From Bacillus gaemokensis (GTDB lineage: Bacteria > Bacillota > Bacilli > Bacillales > Bacillaceae_G): a stretch of 36,483 nt of DNA. Each line of letters starts with the position of its first letter. The first letter of the stretch is position 1. Positions 9,557-18,293 of this stretch are shown here, one piece after another. The stretch lies in assembly GCF_001590835.1 (NCBI RefSeq), contig NZ_LTAQ01000013.1:34119-70601 (forward strand), written 5' to 3'. A model generated the notes under the pieces. The model had not been told where the DNA came from and ran no database searches. It saw only the letters and a program-made list of their open reading frames with translations. The position numbers and the translations under genes are program-made.

Positions 9557-9596
9557 ATTCCGTAACATTCAGATTAATGTTACGGAATAATTTTTT
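9557..9596 (+). terminator. Orphan terminator-like hairpin
   Basis: A perfect 13-base stem ATTCCGTAACATT / AATGTTACGGAAT with a six-base loop is followed on the plus strand by AATTTTTT. No plus-strand gene ends here; ypjC has its own terminator 270 bases earlier. It may end an unannotated plus-strand transcript or be a leftover. Confidence 0.5.
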
Positions 9597-9637
9597 AAAA
9601 TCATCAAACACCAAGGTATCCATAAGCAATCTTTTAC

Positions 9638-10288
9638 TCACTTTATGTACTCCCTCAACTTTTCTAAATCCTTATAAATCAAATCCAACAAATTCCTATT
9701 ATAAAAAATAGACGCTGGATGAAAGGTAGGGAAAATATTATACACTTTCTCGGTCCATATAAATTCTGTACTGTAGTTATCCTTTAACTTCCGCACTGGT
9801 TGCTGCAATAATTCCCCGTGAACATCCGTAATCTTTTTATCCTGTCCTATTAAACGTTTTAATGCAATATTCCCTAGCGTTACAATAATCGGCGCCTCAA
9901 TTTTCTCTATTTCATAATCCAACAAAGAAGCATGTGCAAGTATTTCTCCTTGGTTTGGTGTTCGATTATATTTCTTCTGAATAACTTGTCCACTTCGTTC
10001 CCTTTTTTCTCTCCATTTATAAGGCCTACTACGAACCGCACTTGTAATATACACTTCTTCTCTTGTAATATGAATGCGCTCCAAAAATTCCATTAGCTGC
10101 TTCCCCGCTCTTCCACTAAACGGTATACCATTATGAATTTCTGTTTCTCCAGGTGCTTCTCCAACAAGCATTAATTTCGGATTTTCAGGGCCTTGTCCAC
10201 TTAAAAAACCTTCTAATGAATAACTAGTACTTCGCTCTTTTACATGCTTTACTAATGAATCTGGATATTTTATTTTCATCACCTTCAC
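9638..10288 (-). CDS. Uracil-DNA glycosylase, family 4-like, without cysteines
   Basis: This protein of about 213-216 residues resembles family 4 (UDGa) uracil-DNA glycosylases, which remove uracil from DNA. Motif A is GEAPG at 43-47 with GIPFSGRAG after it, and motif B is HPAS at 190-193. Family 4 enzymes normally hold a 4Fe-4S cluster on four cysteines. This protein has no cysteine: the usual KCRP is RSRP, and the later ligand position reads GEILAHA. A basic stretch of about 16 residues follows RSRP. The start is uncertain: GTG at 10288 or ATG at 10279. Activity is inferred only. Confidence 0.75.
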   Translation of the reverse strand: MKVMKIKYPDSLVKHVKERSTSYSLEGFLSGQGPENPKLMLVGEAPGETEIHNGIPFSGRAGKQLMEFLERIHITREEVYITSAVRSRPYKWREKRERSGQVIQKKYNRTPNQGEILAHASLLDYEIEKIEAPIIVTLGNIALKRLIGQDKKITDVHGELLQQPVRKLKDNYSTEFIWTEKVYNIFPTFHPASIFYNRNLLDLIYKDLEKLREYIK

Positions 10289-10392
10289 TCATAATTACTC
10301 TACTTATGCTTATTATAACTTTCTCTCTTCCATTCATTACCCTTATTTTTTCTATTTACTATGAAGAATAGATTATAAAATTTAAATACCTA

Positions 10393-10423
10393 ACAAAAAA
10401 AGACTATCGAAATCGATAGTCTT
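10393..10423 (-). terminator. Intrinsic terminator after yugP
   Basis: Stem AAGACTATCG / CGATAGTCTT with a four-base loop, followed on the minus strand by a run of seven T. It overlaps the stop codon of the metallopeptidase gene. Confidence 0.8.
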
Positions 10424-11106
10424 TAATCATCACTACGCTGCATACCCGTGTATACTAGCACTAGACGAAGCAATTCAAATACTGCTACAGCAGCTGCTGC
10501 CACATATGTTAACGCCGCTGCATTCAATACTTTGCGAGCTTGCCCATATTCATCTGTCGTTACAATTCCAAGTGCTTCAATTTGCTGCATCGCACGTTTG
10601 GATGCATCAAACTCAACTGGTAATGTAACTAGTTGGAAAAGTACTCCTGCTGCCATTAAAACAATTCCTAATAACAACAAATTTGACATTGTTGCAAATA
10701 TACCAATCATAATAAACACCCATGACATATTCGATCCAAAGTTCGCAACAGGCACTAGTGAATGACGAACGCGCATAAACTTATAATCTTTCGCATCCTG
10801 AATCGCATGTCCTACCTCATGTGCTGCTACTGCTGTTCCAGCAACCGAATGGCCATAATAGTTATCTGTGGATAAACGAACCGTCTTTGCTGTTGGATCA
10901 TAATGATCTGATAAATGTCCTGGCGTTTCCTCTACTGCCACATTGTATAGACCGTTTTCATCTAAAATTTTTCGAGCTACTTCTGCTCCAGTCATACCTG
11001 ATGTGGAATACACTTGTGAGTATTTGCTATAAGCCTTACGTACTTTAGCCTGTGCATACAATGGTATGATCATAATGATCGCGAAGTAAATTAAATAAAA
11101 CATCAT
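10423..11106 (-). CDS. yugP: YugP-type zinc metallopeptidase, membrane-bound
   Basis: This 227-residue protein belongs to the Zn_peptidase_2 (YugP) family. The zincin motif HEVGH is at 96-100, in VAAHEVGHAIQDA. A membrane segment lies at the N terminus (about 2-19), two more at about 123-163, and one at about 190-220. Substrates are not known to me. A strong sigma-A promoter lies about 40 bases upstream, so it is likely its own transcript. Locus differs from B. subtilis yugP, so the symbol is by family similarity. Confidence 0.85.
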   Translation of the reverse strand: MMFYLIYFAIIMIIPLYAQAKVRKAYSKYSQVYSTSGMTGAEVARKILDENGLYNVAVEETPGHLSDHYDPTAKTVRLSTDNYYGHSVAGTAVAAHEVGHAIQDAKDYKFMRVRHSLVPVANFGSNMSWVFIMIGIFATMSNLLLLGIVLMAAGVLFQLVTLPVEFDASKRAMQQIEALGIVTTDEYGQARKVLNAAALTYVAAAAVAVFELLRLVLVYTGMQRSDD

Positions 11107-11142
11107 GAACCTCCAGTGAAGTCGTAATTATTAGTACTTTCC

Positions 11143-11171
11143 ATTCTATTTTTTTCTTTACCTATTGTCAA
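11143..11171 (-). promoter_or_regulatory. Predicted sigma-A promoter of yugP
   Basis: Minus-strand TTGACA (11166-11171) and TAGAAT (11143-11148) with a 17-base spacer. One of the best promoter matches in the window. Confidence 0.75.
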
Positions 11172-11208
11172 TAAAGAAACCTGACAATCTCTATCTTCAT
11201 GGACCAAT

Positions 11209-11997
11209 CTATCTATTCTGAGAATGAATCCCGCTCTTGCGCTTCGCTTTCTCACCTCTATATTTTCGCCAACCAACGTATGTTAATGTAAATAAAATAA
11301 TCCCACCTGTAATTGTCATAAACCATATTAAAGAAGTATCTACTTCATCTTTTTTTGCTGTTTTAAATATTTTTTGTAAATCTCCTTTAATAATCCCTAA
11401 TTGCGTTTGTCCACCTTTATTTTTCAGCATGACATTACGAAATTCATCCAAATACGATAAATGTGCATTCACACGTTGTGATTGGTTTTCTGGCAATGCA
11501 ATCATTAAACTTGGGTAAATAACATCAAATTCATGTAAAAACGTATTTAATGATTTTTGGAAACGTTCATCATCTTCCGTCTTCATCGCTTTTTCAACTT
11601 TAGCAAATGCTCCCATTACACGTTCTTCTCGCTCTATCCAAAGCGGTTGATACTTGGATACTTCCGCATCCACTGCCAATTGCAACGCTAACACATCGTC
11701 TATCTTAATTTGTCTGTTTACACTTCCTTCTTCAAGTGATTGCTGTGCTTTGTCATAAGCTAAAGAAATGATACGAAAATGGATTGGCGTGAGCTTCTTT
11801 TCTTTTTCGCTCTCTCTTAACACAAATCGCTCCGAAAAATGTTGTAACACTTGCATAGCCTTCTCATCTTCATCCTGTTTAACCAGTTGCAAAGAATCAT
11901 CTAATAGCCCTGTTAATTCATTCCATTCTTCAGCATATATACGTAATGGAAACAATATAATCAGAAATACTATCATTCCAATTAAGGCTCTCTTCAT
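11209..11997 (-). CDS. ypjB: Sporulation-associated membrane protein YpjB
   Basis: This 262-residue protein has an N-terminal signal segment (about 4-22), a mostly helical extracytoplasmic part, one C-terminal membrane segment (about 223-242, WFMTITGGIILFTLTYVGW) and a basic cytoplasmic tail. The family is annotated as sporulation protein YpjB; its biochemical role is unknown to me. The ATG follows a GGGGGGA site. In B. subtilis it lies next to ypjA; here a lit-like gene separates them. Confidence 0.85.
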   Translation of the reverse strand: MKRALIGMIVFLIILFPLRIYAEEWNELTGLLDDSLQLVKQDEDEKAMQVLQHFSERFVLRESEKEKKLTPIHFRIISLAYDKAQQSLEEGSVNRQIKIDDVLALQLAVDAEVSKYQPLWIEREERVMGAFAKVEKAMKTEDDERFQKSLNTFLHEFDVIYPSLMIALPENQSQRVNAHLSYLDEFRNVMLKNKGGQTQLGIIKGDLQKIFKTAKKDEVDTSLIWFMTITGGIILFTLTYVGWRKYRGEKAKRKSGIHSQNR

Positions 11998-12084
11998 TCC
12001 GGTCCCCCCTATAACTACTAGTACAAAATATGTTTAGGTGGACAAGAATAGAACAGAATGAAACTGAAAAAATATTTCCTCCCT

Positions 12085-12771
12085 CTAATCCAAGTTTTTC
12101 TTTACTAGAAATGTTCTCTTTCTTTTTAAATATCTATACATAGAATAACAAAAAGCACTTCCACATAGAATCAACACTAAGATTACACAGGCCGCATGCA
12201 TAAAGAATTGTTCCGGTAACATAAGAATGACAGGATCTTTTTCGCTATCAAATTGCCAATAATCATTGCTAAAAAGGAGTTTATGAAATAGTACAAAACT
12301 CTTTTCAAAATTAATGGCAATGGGTAAAGTAAGTGCGATTGGGATTATAATAGTCAAAATTGCCCCATGTAACAAAAACTTCACTTTTCGTTTACGCAAT
12401 AAGTACCATCCGCCTAATAAAGCAATACTAAGTGCTATACACATCCCATATTGTATTTTCACTAAAATATTTTTCACATCAACAAAATGAACCTCTCCAT
12501 TTTCTGACATATCTAGTGTGGGAAACTGTAATGATTCATGATAAAAAGGAGAAAGGTATGTAATTAATACATCATAGTTTCTCTTAATTTCTGACTCTGT
12601 CATATTCGCTAAATCTGATATATTTAATACATGTATATCCGCATAATATAACCATTTTCCATACACAACAATCGTAGTTGCAATAGCAAAAATAGAAAAC
12701 GCTATACAGTATGGAACAATATAATTTATAAATCGATTTAGCACCCTTACACTTATGTTATTTACATCCAT
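12085..12771 (-). CDS. lit: Lipoprotein intramolecular transacylase Lit (DUF1461/TIGR01906)
   Basis: This 228-residue protein has four membrane segments, at about 17-37, 106-125, 132-153 and 187-210. Conserved family blocks are HFVDVK (His95) and FHKLLFSNDYW (His163), then LMLPEQFF. Lit moves an acyl chain from the lipid moiety of a lipoprotein to its N-terminal cysteine, giving lyso-form lipoproteins. It has been described in Enterococcus and B. cereus. The two histidines fit the proposed active site, but I assign function by similarity. It follows ypjA by 27 bases, with GAGG seven bases before the ATG. Confidence 0.8.
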   Translation of the reverse strand: MDVNNISVRVLNRFINYIVPYCIAFSIFAIATTIVVYGKWLYYADIHVLNISDLANMTESEIKRNYDVLITYLSPFYHESLQFPTLDMSENGEVHFVDVKNILVKIQYGMCIALSIALLGGWYLLRKRKVKFLLHGAILTIIIPIALTLPIAINFEKSFVLFHKLLFSNDYWQFDSEKDPVILMLPEQFFMHAACVILVLILCGSAFCYSMYRYLKRKRTFLVKKNLD

Positions 12772-12798
12772 TTTCTTTCCTCAATTCCTTATTTAATT

Positions 12799-13389
12799 TC
12801 ATAACGAAAACTGCTTTCGATTCCTTCTCAAACAATAATAATATGTAATAGCTAGTACAGCGATACTTAGCCAAAATGTAAAATAACCGATTTGTTCTAC
12901 AAATAAATGCATGATTCCGTATCTCGGCATTTGCCAAAATAAATAATCAATCACATCATTATGTAACGTCCATATACCTGCTACAATATAATGCCATTTT
13001 TTGATACGGTAAAACGGGACATACAATAAACCTTGTATAGCCATCGCAAAATGAAAGAACACTAACATATAACCTATAAAGCCAAGGTCTCCTTTTACTA
13101 TAAACAGAATACCATTTACAACAATAGCCCAAATACCATATTTCATTAAAGAGGTTATTGCTAAAGCTTCTATTAACCCCCAATTTTTATTTAGCAAAAA
13201 AGCTAATAAAACAAGCACAAAAAACAGACTTGCTATAGGACTATCCGGTACAAATGGCCAAAATATTAGCGGGGTTTCCTTGAGCTGATTCCCATACCAC
13301 ATAAATCCATAAATCGTTCCTAAAATATTAATAATAAATAAAAATAATAAAACCGAACGTTGTCTTAATATCGCGTACAAATAAGCCAA
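12799..13389 (-). CDS. ypjA: YpjA, DUF1405 integral membrane protein
   Basis: This roughly 196-residue protein has about six hydrophobic segments and little soluble sequence. Family features include NILGTIYGFMWYG near the N terminus and the polar patch TLHNDVIDYLFW in the C-terminal third. No biochemical role is known to me. The likely start is TTG at 13389, but the AAAGGTG site upstream is about 13 bases away, so the start is uncertain. It lies between qcrC and lit and may be cotranscribed with lit. Confidence 0.8.
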   Translation of the reverse strand: MAYLYAILRQRSVLLFLFIINILGTIYGFMWYGNQLKETPLIFWPFVPDSPIASLFFVLVLLAFLLNKNWGLIEALAITSLMKYGIWAIVVNGILFIVKGDLGFIGYMLVFFHFAMAIQGLLYVPFYRIKKWHYIVAGIWTLHNDVIDYLFWQMPRYGIMHLFVEQIGYFTFWLSIAVLAITYYYCLRRNRKQFSL

Positions 13390-13488
13390 TCTGTATGTAC
13401 AACACCTTTCAATTATATGGAAATTTCTTTCCTAGCGAATGTCGGGATACCCCCTACTCCATTATAACAAAATTCTTGTTCCAAATAG

Positions 13489-13516
13489 AAAAGCTGACTA
13501 CAAAATTGTAGCCAGC
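13489..13516 (-). terminator. Intrinsic terminator after qcrC
   Basis: Stem GCTGGCTACAA / TTGTAGTCAGC (one mismatched G-T pair) followed on the minus strand by TTTT. It begins seven bases past the qcrC stop and closes the qcrABC operon. Confidence 0.75.
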
Positions 13517-13522
13517 TCTCTC

Positions 13523-14290
13523 TTATTTTTTATTGTACTTCGCAACGAACTCTGAAAGTTTTTTTAATTCTTCATCCGTTCCTTTAAATATCCCTTTAGG
13601 CATTGCACCTTTTCCATCTTTCGCGATTTTTGCAATTTCTTCTGGTTTCAACGTTAAGTTTTGCAGCGCTGGTGCGGCTGCTCCCCCTTGTAAATTGTCC
13701 CCATGGCATGTTAAACATGTATTTTTTTGCATTAATTTATAACCTTCATCATTTTTATCAACTGGTGCTGTTTTTACAATTGCCCCTTGTTTTTTAGCAG
13801 CTTCCCAATCATGATGTGCTACAGATTCCCATGTTAAGAAAATAATAGACGCGATTGCTAAAAGCATAAACCCAGTTGCTACAGGCCGTTTCAGCGGTCG
13901 TCTTTCTGGACCCCGATCGAGAAATGGAGCCAATAGCAGTGCTCCAAATGCAATACCTGGCATAATAAACGCACCAATTACAGTAAATGAACCTGATGCA
14001 TATGAATACTTTAAGAGCTGATATAAAAATAAGAAATACCAATCTGGTAACGGTATATATCCTGCATCTGTAGGATCCGCCATTCTCTCCAGTGGTGACG
14101 GATGCGCTACTGTTAAACATAAATAACCGATTAAAAAAACCGCACCAACCATCCATTCTTTTAACAAGAAGTTTGGCCAAAACGCTTCTGTTTTCCCTGG
14201 ATATTCGGAATAATCTTTCGGAATATTCGGTTTACGAGCTACAGGTACCCGCGAATCTCCTACAAACTTCATCCCTTTGCCGCGATGCAT
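13523..14290 (-). CDS. qcrC: Menaquinol:cytochrome c reductase cytochrome b/c subunit
   Basis: This 255-residue subunit fuses a subunit-IV-like part of cytochrome b (membrane segments at about 47-63, 100-122 and 137-155) to a C-terminal class I cytochrome c domain. The heme c attachment site is CLTCH (Cys192, Cys195, His196), with a likely distal Met in GAMPKG. It carries electrons from menaquinol towards cytochrome c in the membrane. The DWYFLFLYQLLKY block matches subunit IV. It follows qcrB by 50 bases. Confidence 0.95.
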   Translation of the reverse strand: MHRGKGMKFVGDSRVPVARKPNIPKDYSEYPGKTEAFWPNFLLKEWMVGAVFLIGYLCLTVAHPSPLERMADPTDAGYIPLPDWYFLFLYQLLKYSYASGSFTVIGAFIMPGIAFGALLLAPFLDRGPERRPLKRPVATGFMLLAIASIIFLTWESVAHHDWEAAKKQGAIVKTAPVDKNDEGYKLMQKNTCLTCHGDNLQGGAAAPALQNLTLKPEEIAKIAKDGKGAMPKGIFKGTDEELKKLSEFVAKYNKK

Positions 14291-14340
14291 AATCTCCCTC
14301 CTTCAGTTCAATTCATTTCCCCTTTTAAATTAGCCTTCTC

Positions 14341-15015
14341 TTATAGTGGACCTGAAATACCTTGTTTGCGAATCATGATGAAGTGGAAGGCCATTAAGCC
14401 TAGAAGTGCTGCTGGTAAGAAGAAGACGTGAATAGCAAAGAAGCGAGTTAATGTTTGAGCTCCGACAATTTCGGAATGACCAGCAAGTAATGTTTTAATA
14501 TAAGGGCCGATAAGCGGTGTTTGCTCCGCAATTTGAATCCCTACTTTTGTTGCGAATAATGCTTTCATATCCCATGGTAATAAATATCCAGTAAAACCAA
14601 GACCCAACATAACAAAGAAAATAAGAACACCGACAATCCAGTTTAATTCACGAGGCTTTTTATATGCACCTTGGAAGAAAACCCTGAGTGTATGTAAAAA
14701 CATCATTACAATTACAAGACTAGCACCCCAATGGTGCATACCGCGGACAATTTGTCCATATGCCACTTCATTTTGTAAATAATAGACCGATTCCCAAGCA
14801 TTTTTAATATCTGGTACATAATACATCGTTAAAAACATTCCTGACAAAATTTGAATTACAGTAACAAAGAACGTAAGTCCCCCAAAGCAGTAGACGAATG
14901 CAGAAAAGTGATGTGCTGGATTTACATGTTCGGGCACTTCATGGTCGGCAATATCGCGCCATATCGGTGTAATATCTAACCGTTCGTCCACCCAATCATA
15001 AATTTTATTTAACAT
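14341..15015 (-). CDS. qcrB: Menaquinol:cytochrome c reductase cytochrome b subunit
   Basis: This 224-residue protein is a short b6-type cytochrome b with four membrane segments. Heme-ligand histidines are in GMHHWGASLVIVMMFLHTLRVFF and in the C-terminal FFAIHVFFLPAALLGLMAFH. Cys43 (FVYCFGG) corresponds to the cysteine that binds an extra heme covalently in B. subtilis QcrB and in b6f complexes. Start ATG directly follows the qcrA stop, so translation is coupled. Confidence 0.96.
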   Translation of the reverse strand: MLNKIYDWVDERLDITPIWRDIADHEVPEHVNPAHHFSAFVYCFGGLTFFVTVIQILSGMFLTMYYVPDIKNAWESVYYLQNEVAYGQIVRGMHHWGASLVIVMMFLHTLRVFFQGAYKKPRELNWIVGVLIFFVMLGLGFTGYLLPWDMKALFATKVGIQIAEQTPLIGPYIKTLLAGHSEIVGAQTLTRFFAIHVFFLPAALLGLMAFHFIMIRKQGISGPL

Positions 15016-15528
15016 CTATTTCGCACCCCCTCTTGGCTTTGCTTTTCCTAAATAAAGCGTTCCATCCTTCACTTTAGATTCATACACATCAAGCGGAGCA
15101 AGAGGCGGTGTTCCCTTGACGTTTATGCCATCTTTTGTGTAACGTCCCCCATGACATGGGCAATAAAATTGATTAGGATGCGACTTGTCCGAATTCCAGT
15201 TAACTGTACACCCTAAATGTTTACACACTGGAGAAAACGCTATGATGTCTCCGCTTTCATCTTTATGCACCCAAGCAGATTTTGGTTCTTCAGACTTATA
15301 CCATCCATCAACCTGCTTTACCTTAAAGTCAAAGCGTTTTGGTTCTGTTGTAATCTCTTTTACTTGTGCAACAGCAACCATATCTCCCCCCGCTTCTTTC
15401 TTTAATACTGGATCAAGTGCAAAGCGCGTCATCGGCATTAAAATCCCAGCTGCCATAAAGCCTCCTACACCTGTAAGCGTGTAGTTTAAAAATTGTCTCC
15501 TTGACACACGATGTTCTTTCTCGCTCAC
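15016..15528 (-). CDS. qcrA: Rieske iron-sulfur subunit of menaquinol:cytochrome c reductase
   Basis: This 170-residue protein carries the 2Fe-2S cluster that takes electrons from menaquinol. Cluster ligands are Cys102 and His104 in CKHLGC and Cys123 and His126 in CPCHGG; Cys107 and Cys125 form the usual disulfide. The N-terminal SRRQFLNY before a hydrophobic segment (about 16-33) is a Tat-type signal anchor. Start is GTG, preceded by GAGGGGGGA. First gene of qcrABC, with a sigma-A-like promoter about 75-105 bases upstream. Confidence 0.96.
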   Translation of the reverse strand: MSEKEHRVSRRQFLNYTLTGVGGFMAAGILMPMTRFALDPVLKKEAGGDMVAVAQVKEITTEPKRFDFKVKQVDGWYKSEEPKSAWVHKDESGDIIAFSPVCKHLGCTVNWNSDKSHPNQFYCPCHGGRYTKDGINVKGTPPLAPLDVYESKVKDGTLYLGKAKPRGGAK

Positions 15529-15603
15529 GAAAATTTCCCCCCTCTATCAGAAATTGTCCCCTCGTGACAAAACTGTATAAAAAATAAAAACTAGGACACT
15601 ATC

Positions 15604-15632
15604 ATGATATAATACCCTCATGCACAGGTCAA
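15604..15632 (-). promoter_or_regulatory. Predicted promoter of qcrABC
   Basis: Minus-strand TTGACC (15627-15632) and TATCAT (15604-15609) with a 17-base spacer, about 75 bases before the qcrA start. Confidence 0.6.
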
Positions 15633-15666
15633 TATCATACTACTCATAATCATAAGAACTATCTGA

Positions 15667-16134
15667 TTATTTTTCACTTTCCCACTTTTCTGTTAATGAT
15701 GCCATTATATTTTTTACATTCGCATGAATTACTTCCCTTTTTGCTTGATCACTAAACTGGTCTAGCGATAAAGCTGGTAGCCAAAATAATTGCCCTTTCA
15801 CTCCATCCATATTTTCTTTCCATGTGAAGTCACTTGTAACATATACAATATGTTTTAATCCTTGTTCTTGTAAATGATCTGTCCATTCTTGTAAACGTTC
15901 TCGTTCTTGTTCTTGTGTTTGCTTTTCTGCTAAATACGTAAACGCAGGCAGTAAAAGCACTCTTCCTTTATATTCCCTTTCTAACTCCATACTTAAGACT
16001 TCAATAAATTCCCCTTGTTCTACAACCGTCTTCATTTCTTTTGCTACCGAAATTGAAAGAAGGGGTATAACACCTGTATCGACATACTCTCTTGCTTTCT
16101 CAAATTGATCTGCGTCTTTTACAGCCCATCTCAA
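15667..16134 (-). CDS. ypiF: YpiF, DUF2487 protein
   Basis: This 155-residue soluble protein matches YpiF of B. subtilis in position and opening sequence (RWAVKDADQFEKAREYVDTGVIPLL). It has a helix-rich glutamate- and glutamine-rich middle (about 80-100). No motif or enzyme activity is known to me. The start is TTG at 16134, with AAAGGAGGG seven bases upstream. It lies between ypiB, from which a terminator separates it, and the qcr promoter. Confidence 0.8.
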   Translation of the reverse strand: MRWAVKDADQFEKAREYVDTGVIPLLSISVAKEMKTVVEQGEFIEVLSMELEREYKGRVLLLPAFTYLAEKQTQEQERERLQEWTDHLQEQGLKHIVYVTSDFTWKENMDGVKGQLFWLPALSLDQFSDQAKREVIHANVKNIMASLTEKWESEK

Positions 16135-16220
16135 ATTTTATCCCTCCTTTACGTAAGTATCCTATCTAAATGACAGAACTTTCACTTTATATCTATTAAA
16201 CCACACTAAAACAGGTAAAA

Positions 16221-16254
16221 AAAGAAAAACTACCTATATTAGGTAGTTTTTCTT
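16221..16254 (-). terminator. Intrinsic terminator after ypiB
   Basis: Stem AAGAAAAACTACCT / AGGTAGTTTTTCTT with a five-base loop, followed on the minus strand by more T. Ends the ypiA-ypiB transcript. Confidence 0.75.
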
Positions 16255-16298
16255 AAAATAGTTGGAAATTTGTCAAAATTAATTCTTTCAACCATTTC

Positions 16299-16871
<573 letters not shown>

Positions 16872-16907
16872 TTAGATTCAAGAAGCAGCATTCAGTTTCC
16901 TTCCAAC

Positions 16908-18170
16908 TTACGAAAAATCCTCTAAATTATATAGCAATTCTTCGATGTGAATTTGTGTCGGGTCCAGTTGTATTAAGCGTGTAAATACTTCTTTCGCCTC
17001 TTTTCGCAACCCTTCTTCTAACAAGAAATAACCGTACTCTTCCAGGAAATCTGGGTGATTCTTAAAAGAAGTATATGCACTTTCATAGTGTTTTAATGCA
17101 TCAGAATACATTTCTAATTGTTTTTTCGCAAATGCCAGATCCCAAAGTAACTGTGTATCCGGTTCCCCACTATCAATTGCACTCTCAACAATCGTAATTA
17201 ATTCTTCATATTTCTCTTGTTCCTTTAAGATATATACATATTTTAATATCGCACCTAAATGACCTGGATCTAATCGAATCGCTTGTTGAAGTAATTCTTC
17301 CGCTTCTGCTAATTTCCCTAACTTCGCTGCAATATTTGCTAATTCAACATAAAGTGGCACAGACAATTCATCTATTTTAATTCCTTCGTGAAGTGTTTCA
17401 TAACTTTCTTGAAGCATTCCTTCTTTTTCATAGCATTTTGCTAAATACATATACAATGATGCATATTCTGGATCTAATTCTTTTAATTCTTGCCAAACAT
17501 GAATTGCTCTTTGATATTCTTCACCTTGATAAAGTGTAAACGCATAGCCAAATAAAGAATGAATATCCTTCTGTTCTTCTAATCCTTCTTCATAATAAGC
17601 AATTGCTTCTTCCCAGTTTCCAATCGCACTTAACGTTTCAGCTAAACGGAGAGCAATCACAACCCCGCCCATTACTTTGTGCTCAGAAAGTAATGCCTGA
17701 TAATACGCAATCGCTTTTTGCTCTTCACCTTTACTACCGTATAATTCCGCTAGGCCAAATGTAATAACAGGCTCTTCTGGCATGATTTCTTTTGCTTTTA
17801 ATAGTTTTTGCTCTGCAACATCGTCGAAACCTTGCATTTGAAATAAATCTGCAACAAGTAATAAAGATTGAACATACAATTCATCATCTTCAGGAATATC
17901 ATGGAGTACTTCGATTGCCTCATCTTCTTTATCTAAATCAATGTATAATTCCGCTAAAAATATTGTAAATTCACTTTCTTCGGGATATAACAAACGTAAG
18001 TCTTCTATAATAGCTAGTGCTTCATCAATAAATCCAAGTGTATGATAGTAACGGGCAATATCATATTTTTCTTCATCTGTTCCTTGCTTTACTTGTTCTT
18101 TTAATTGTTGTAACCCTTTTTCTACCTCTCCGTTTTCAATATAAGAAACAGCCTGTTCAAACTTTTGCAT
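16908..18170 (-). CDS. ypiA: YpiA, tetratricopeptide repeat protein
   Basis: This 420-residue protein is almost wholly built of TPR helices. Repeat signatures such as EEAIAYYEEGL, AEELLQQAIRLDPGHLGAILKYV and ALKHYESAYTSFKNHPDFLEEYGYFL recur about every 34 residues. TPRs bind partner proteins; no enzyme domain is seen. Strongly acidic overall. AAGGAGATATTT precedes the ATG. Conserved next to ypiB, so a partner role in the ReoY/MurA control pathway is possible but unproven. Confidence 0.85.
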   Translation of the reverse strand: MQKFEQAVSYIENGEVEKGLQQLKEQVKQGTDEEKYDIARYYHTLGFIDEALAIIEDLRLLYPEESEFTIFLAELYIDLDKEDEAIEVLHDIPEDDELYVQSLLLVADLFQMQGFDDVAEQKLLKAKEIMPEEPVITFGLAELYGSKGEEQKAIAYYQALLSEHKVMGGVVIALRLAETLSAIGNWEEAIAYYEEGLEEQKDIHSLFGYAFTLYQGEEYQRAIHVWQELKELDPEYASLYMYLAKCYEKEGMLQESYETLHEGIKIDELSVPLYVELANIAAKLGKLAEAEELLQQAIRLDPGHLGAILKYVYILKEQEKYEELITIVESAIDSGEPDTQLLWDLAFAKKQLEMYSDALKHYESAYTSFKNHPDFLEEYGYFLLEEGLRKEAKEVFTRLIQLDPTQIHIEELLYNLEDFS

Positions 18171-18255
18171 AAATATCTCCTTTAATTCTTATAATATTCT
18201 CTTCTGTTCATTAATCATAAACAACTGTTGCTTTGTAAGCAACTAAAAGGAAGAA

Positions 18256-18285
18256 GAAAAGAATCTTCCCAAACAGAAAAGATTC
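18256..18285 (-). terminator. Likely terminator after aroA
   Basis: Seven-base stem GAATCTT / AAGATTC with a long loop, followed on the minus strand by CTTTTCTTCTT. Weaker than others in the window. Confidence 0.45.
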
Positions 18286-18293
18286 CTTTTTCT

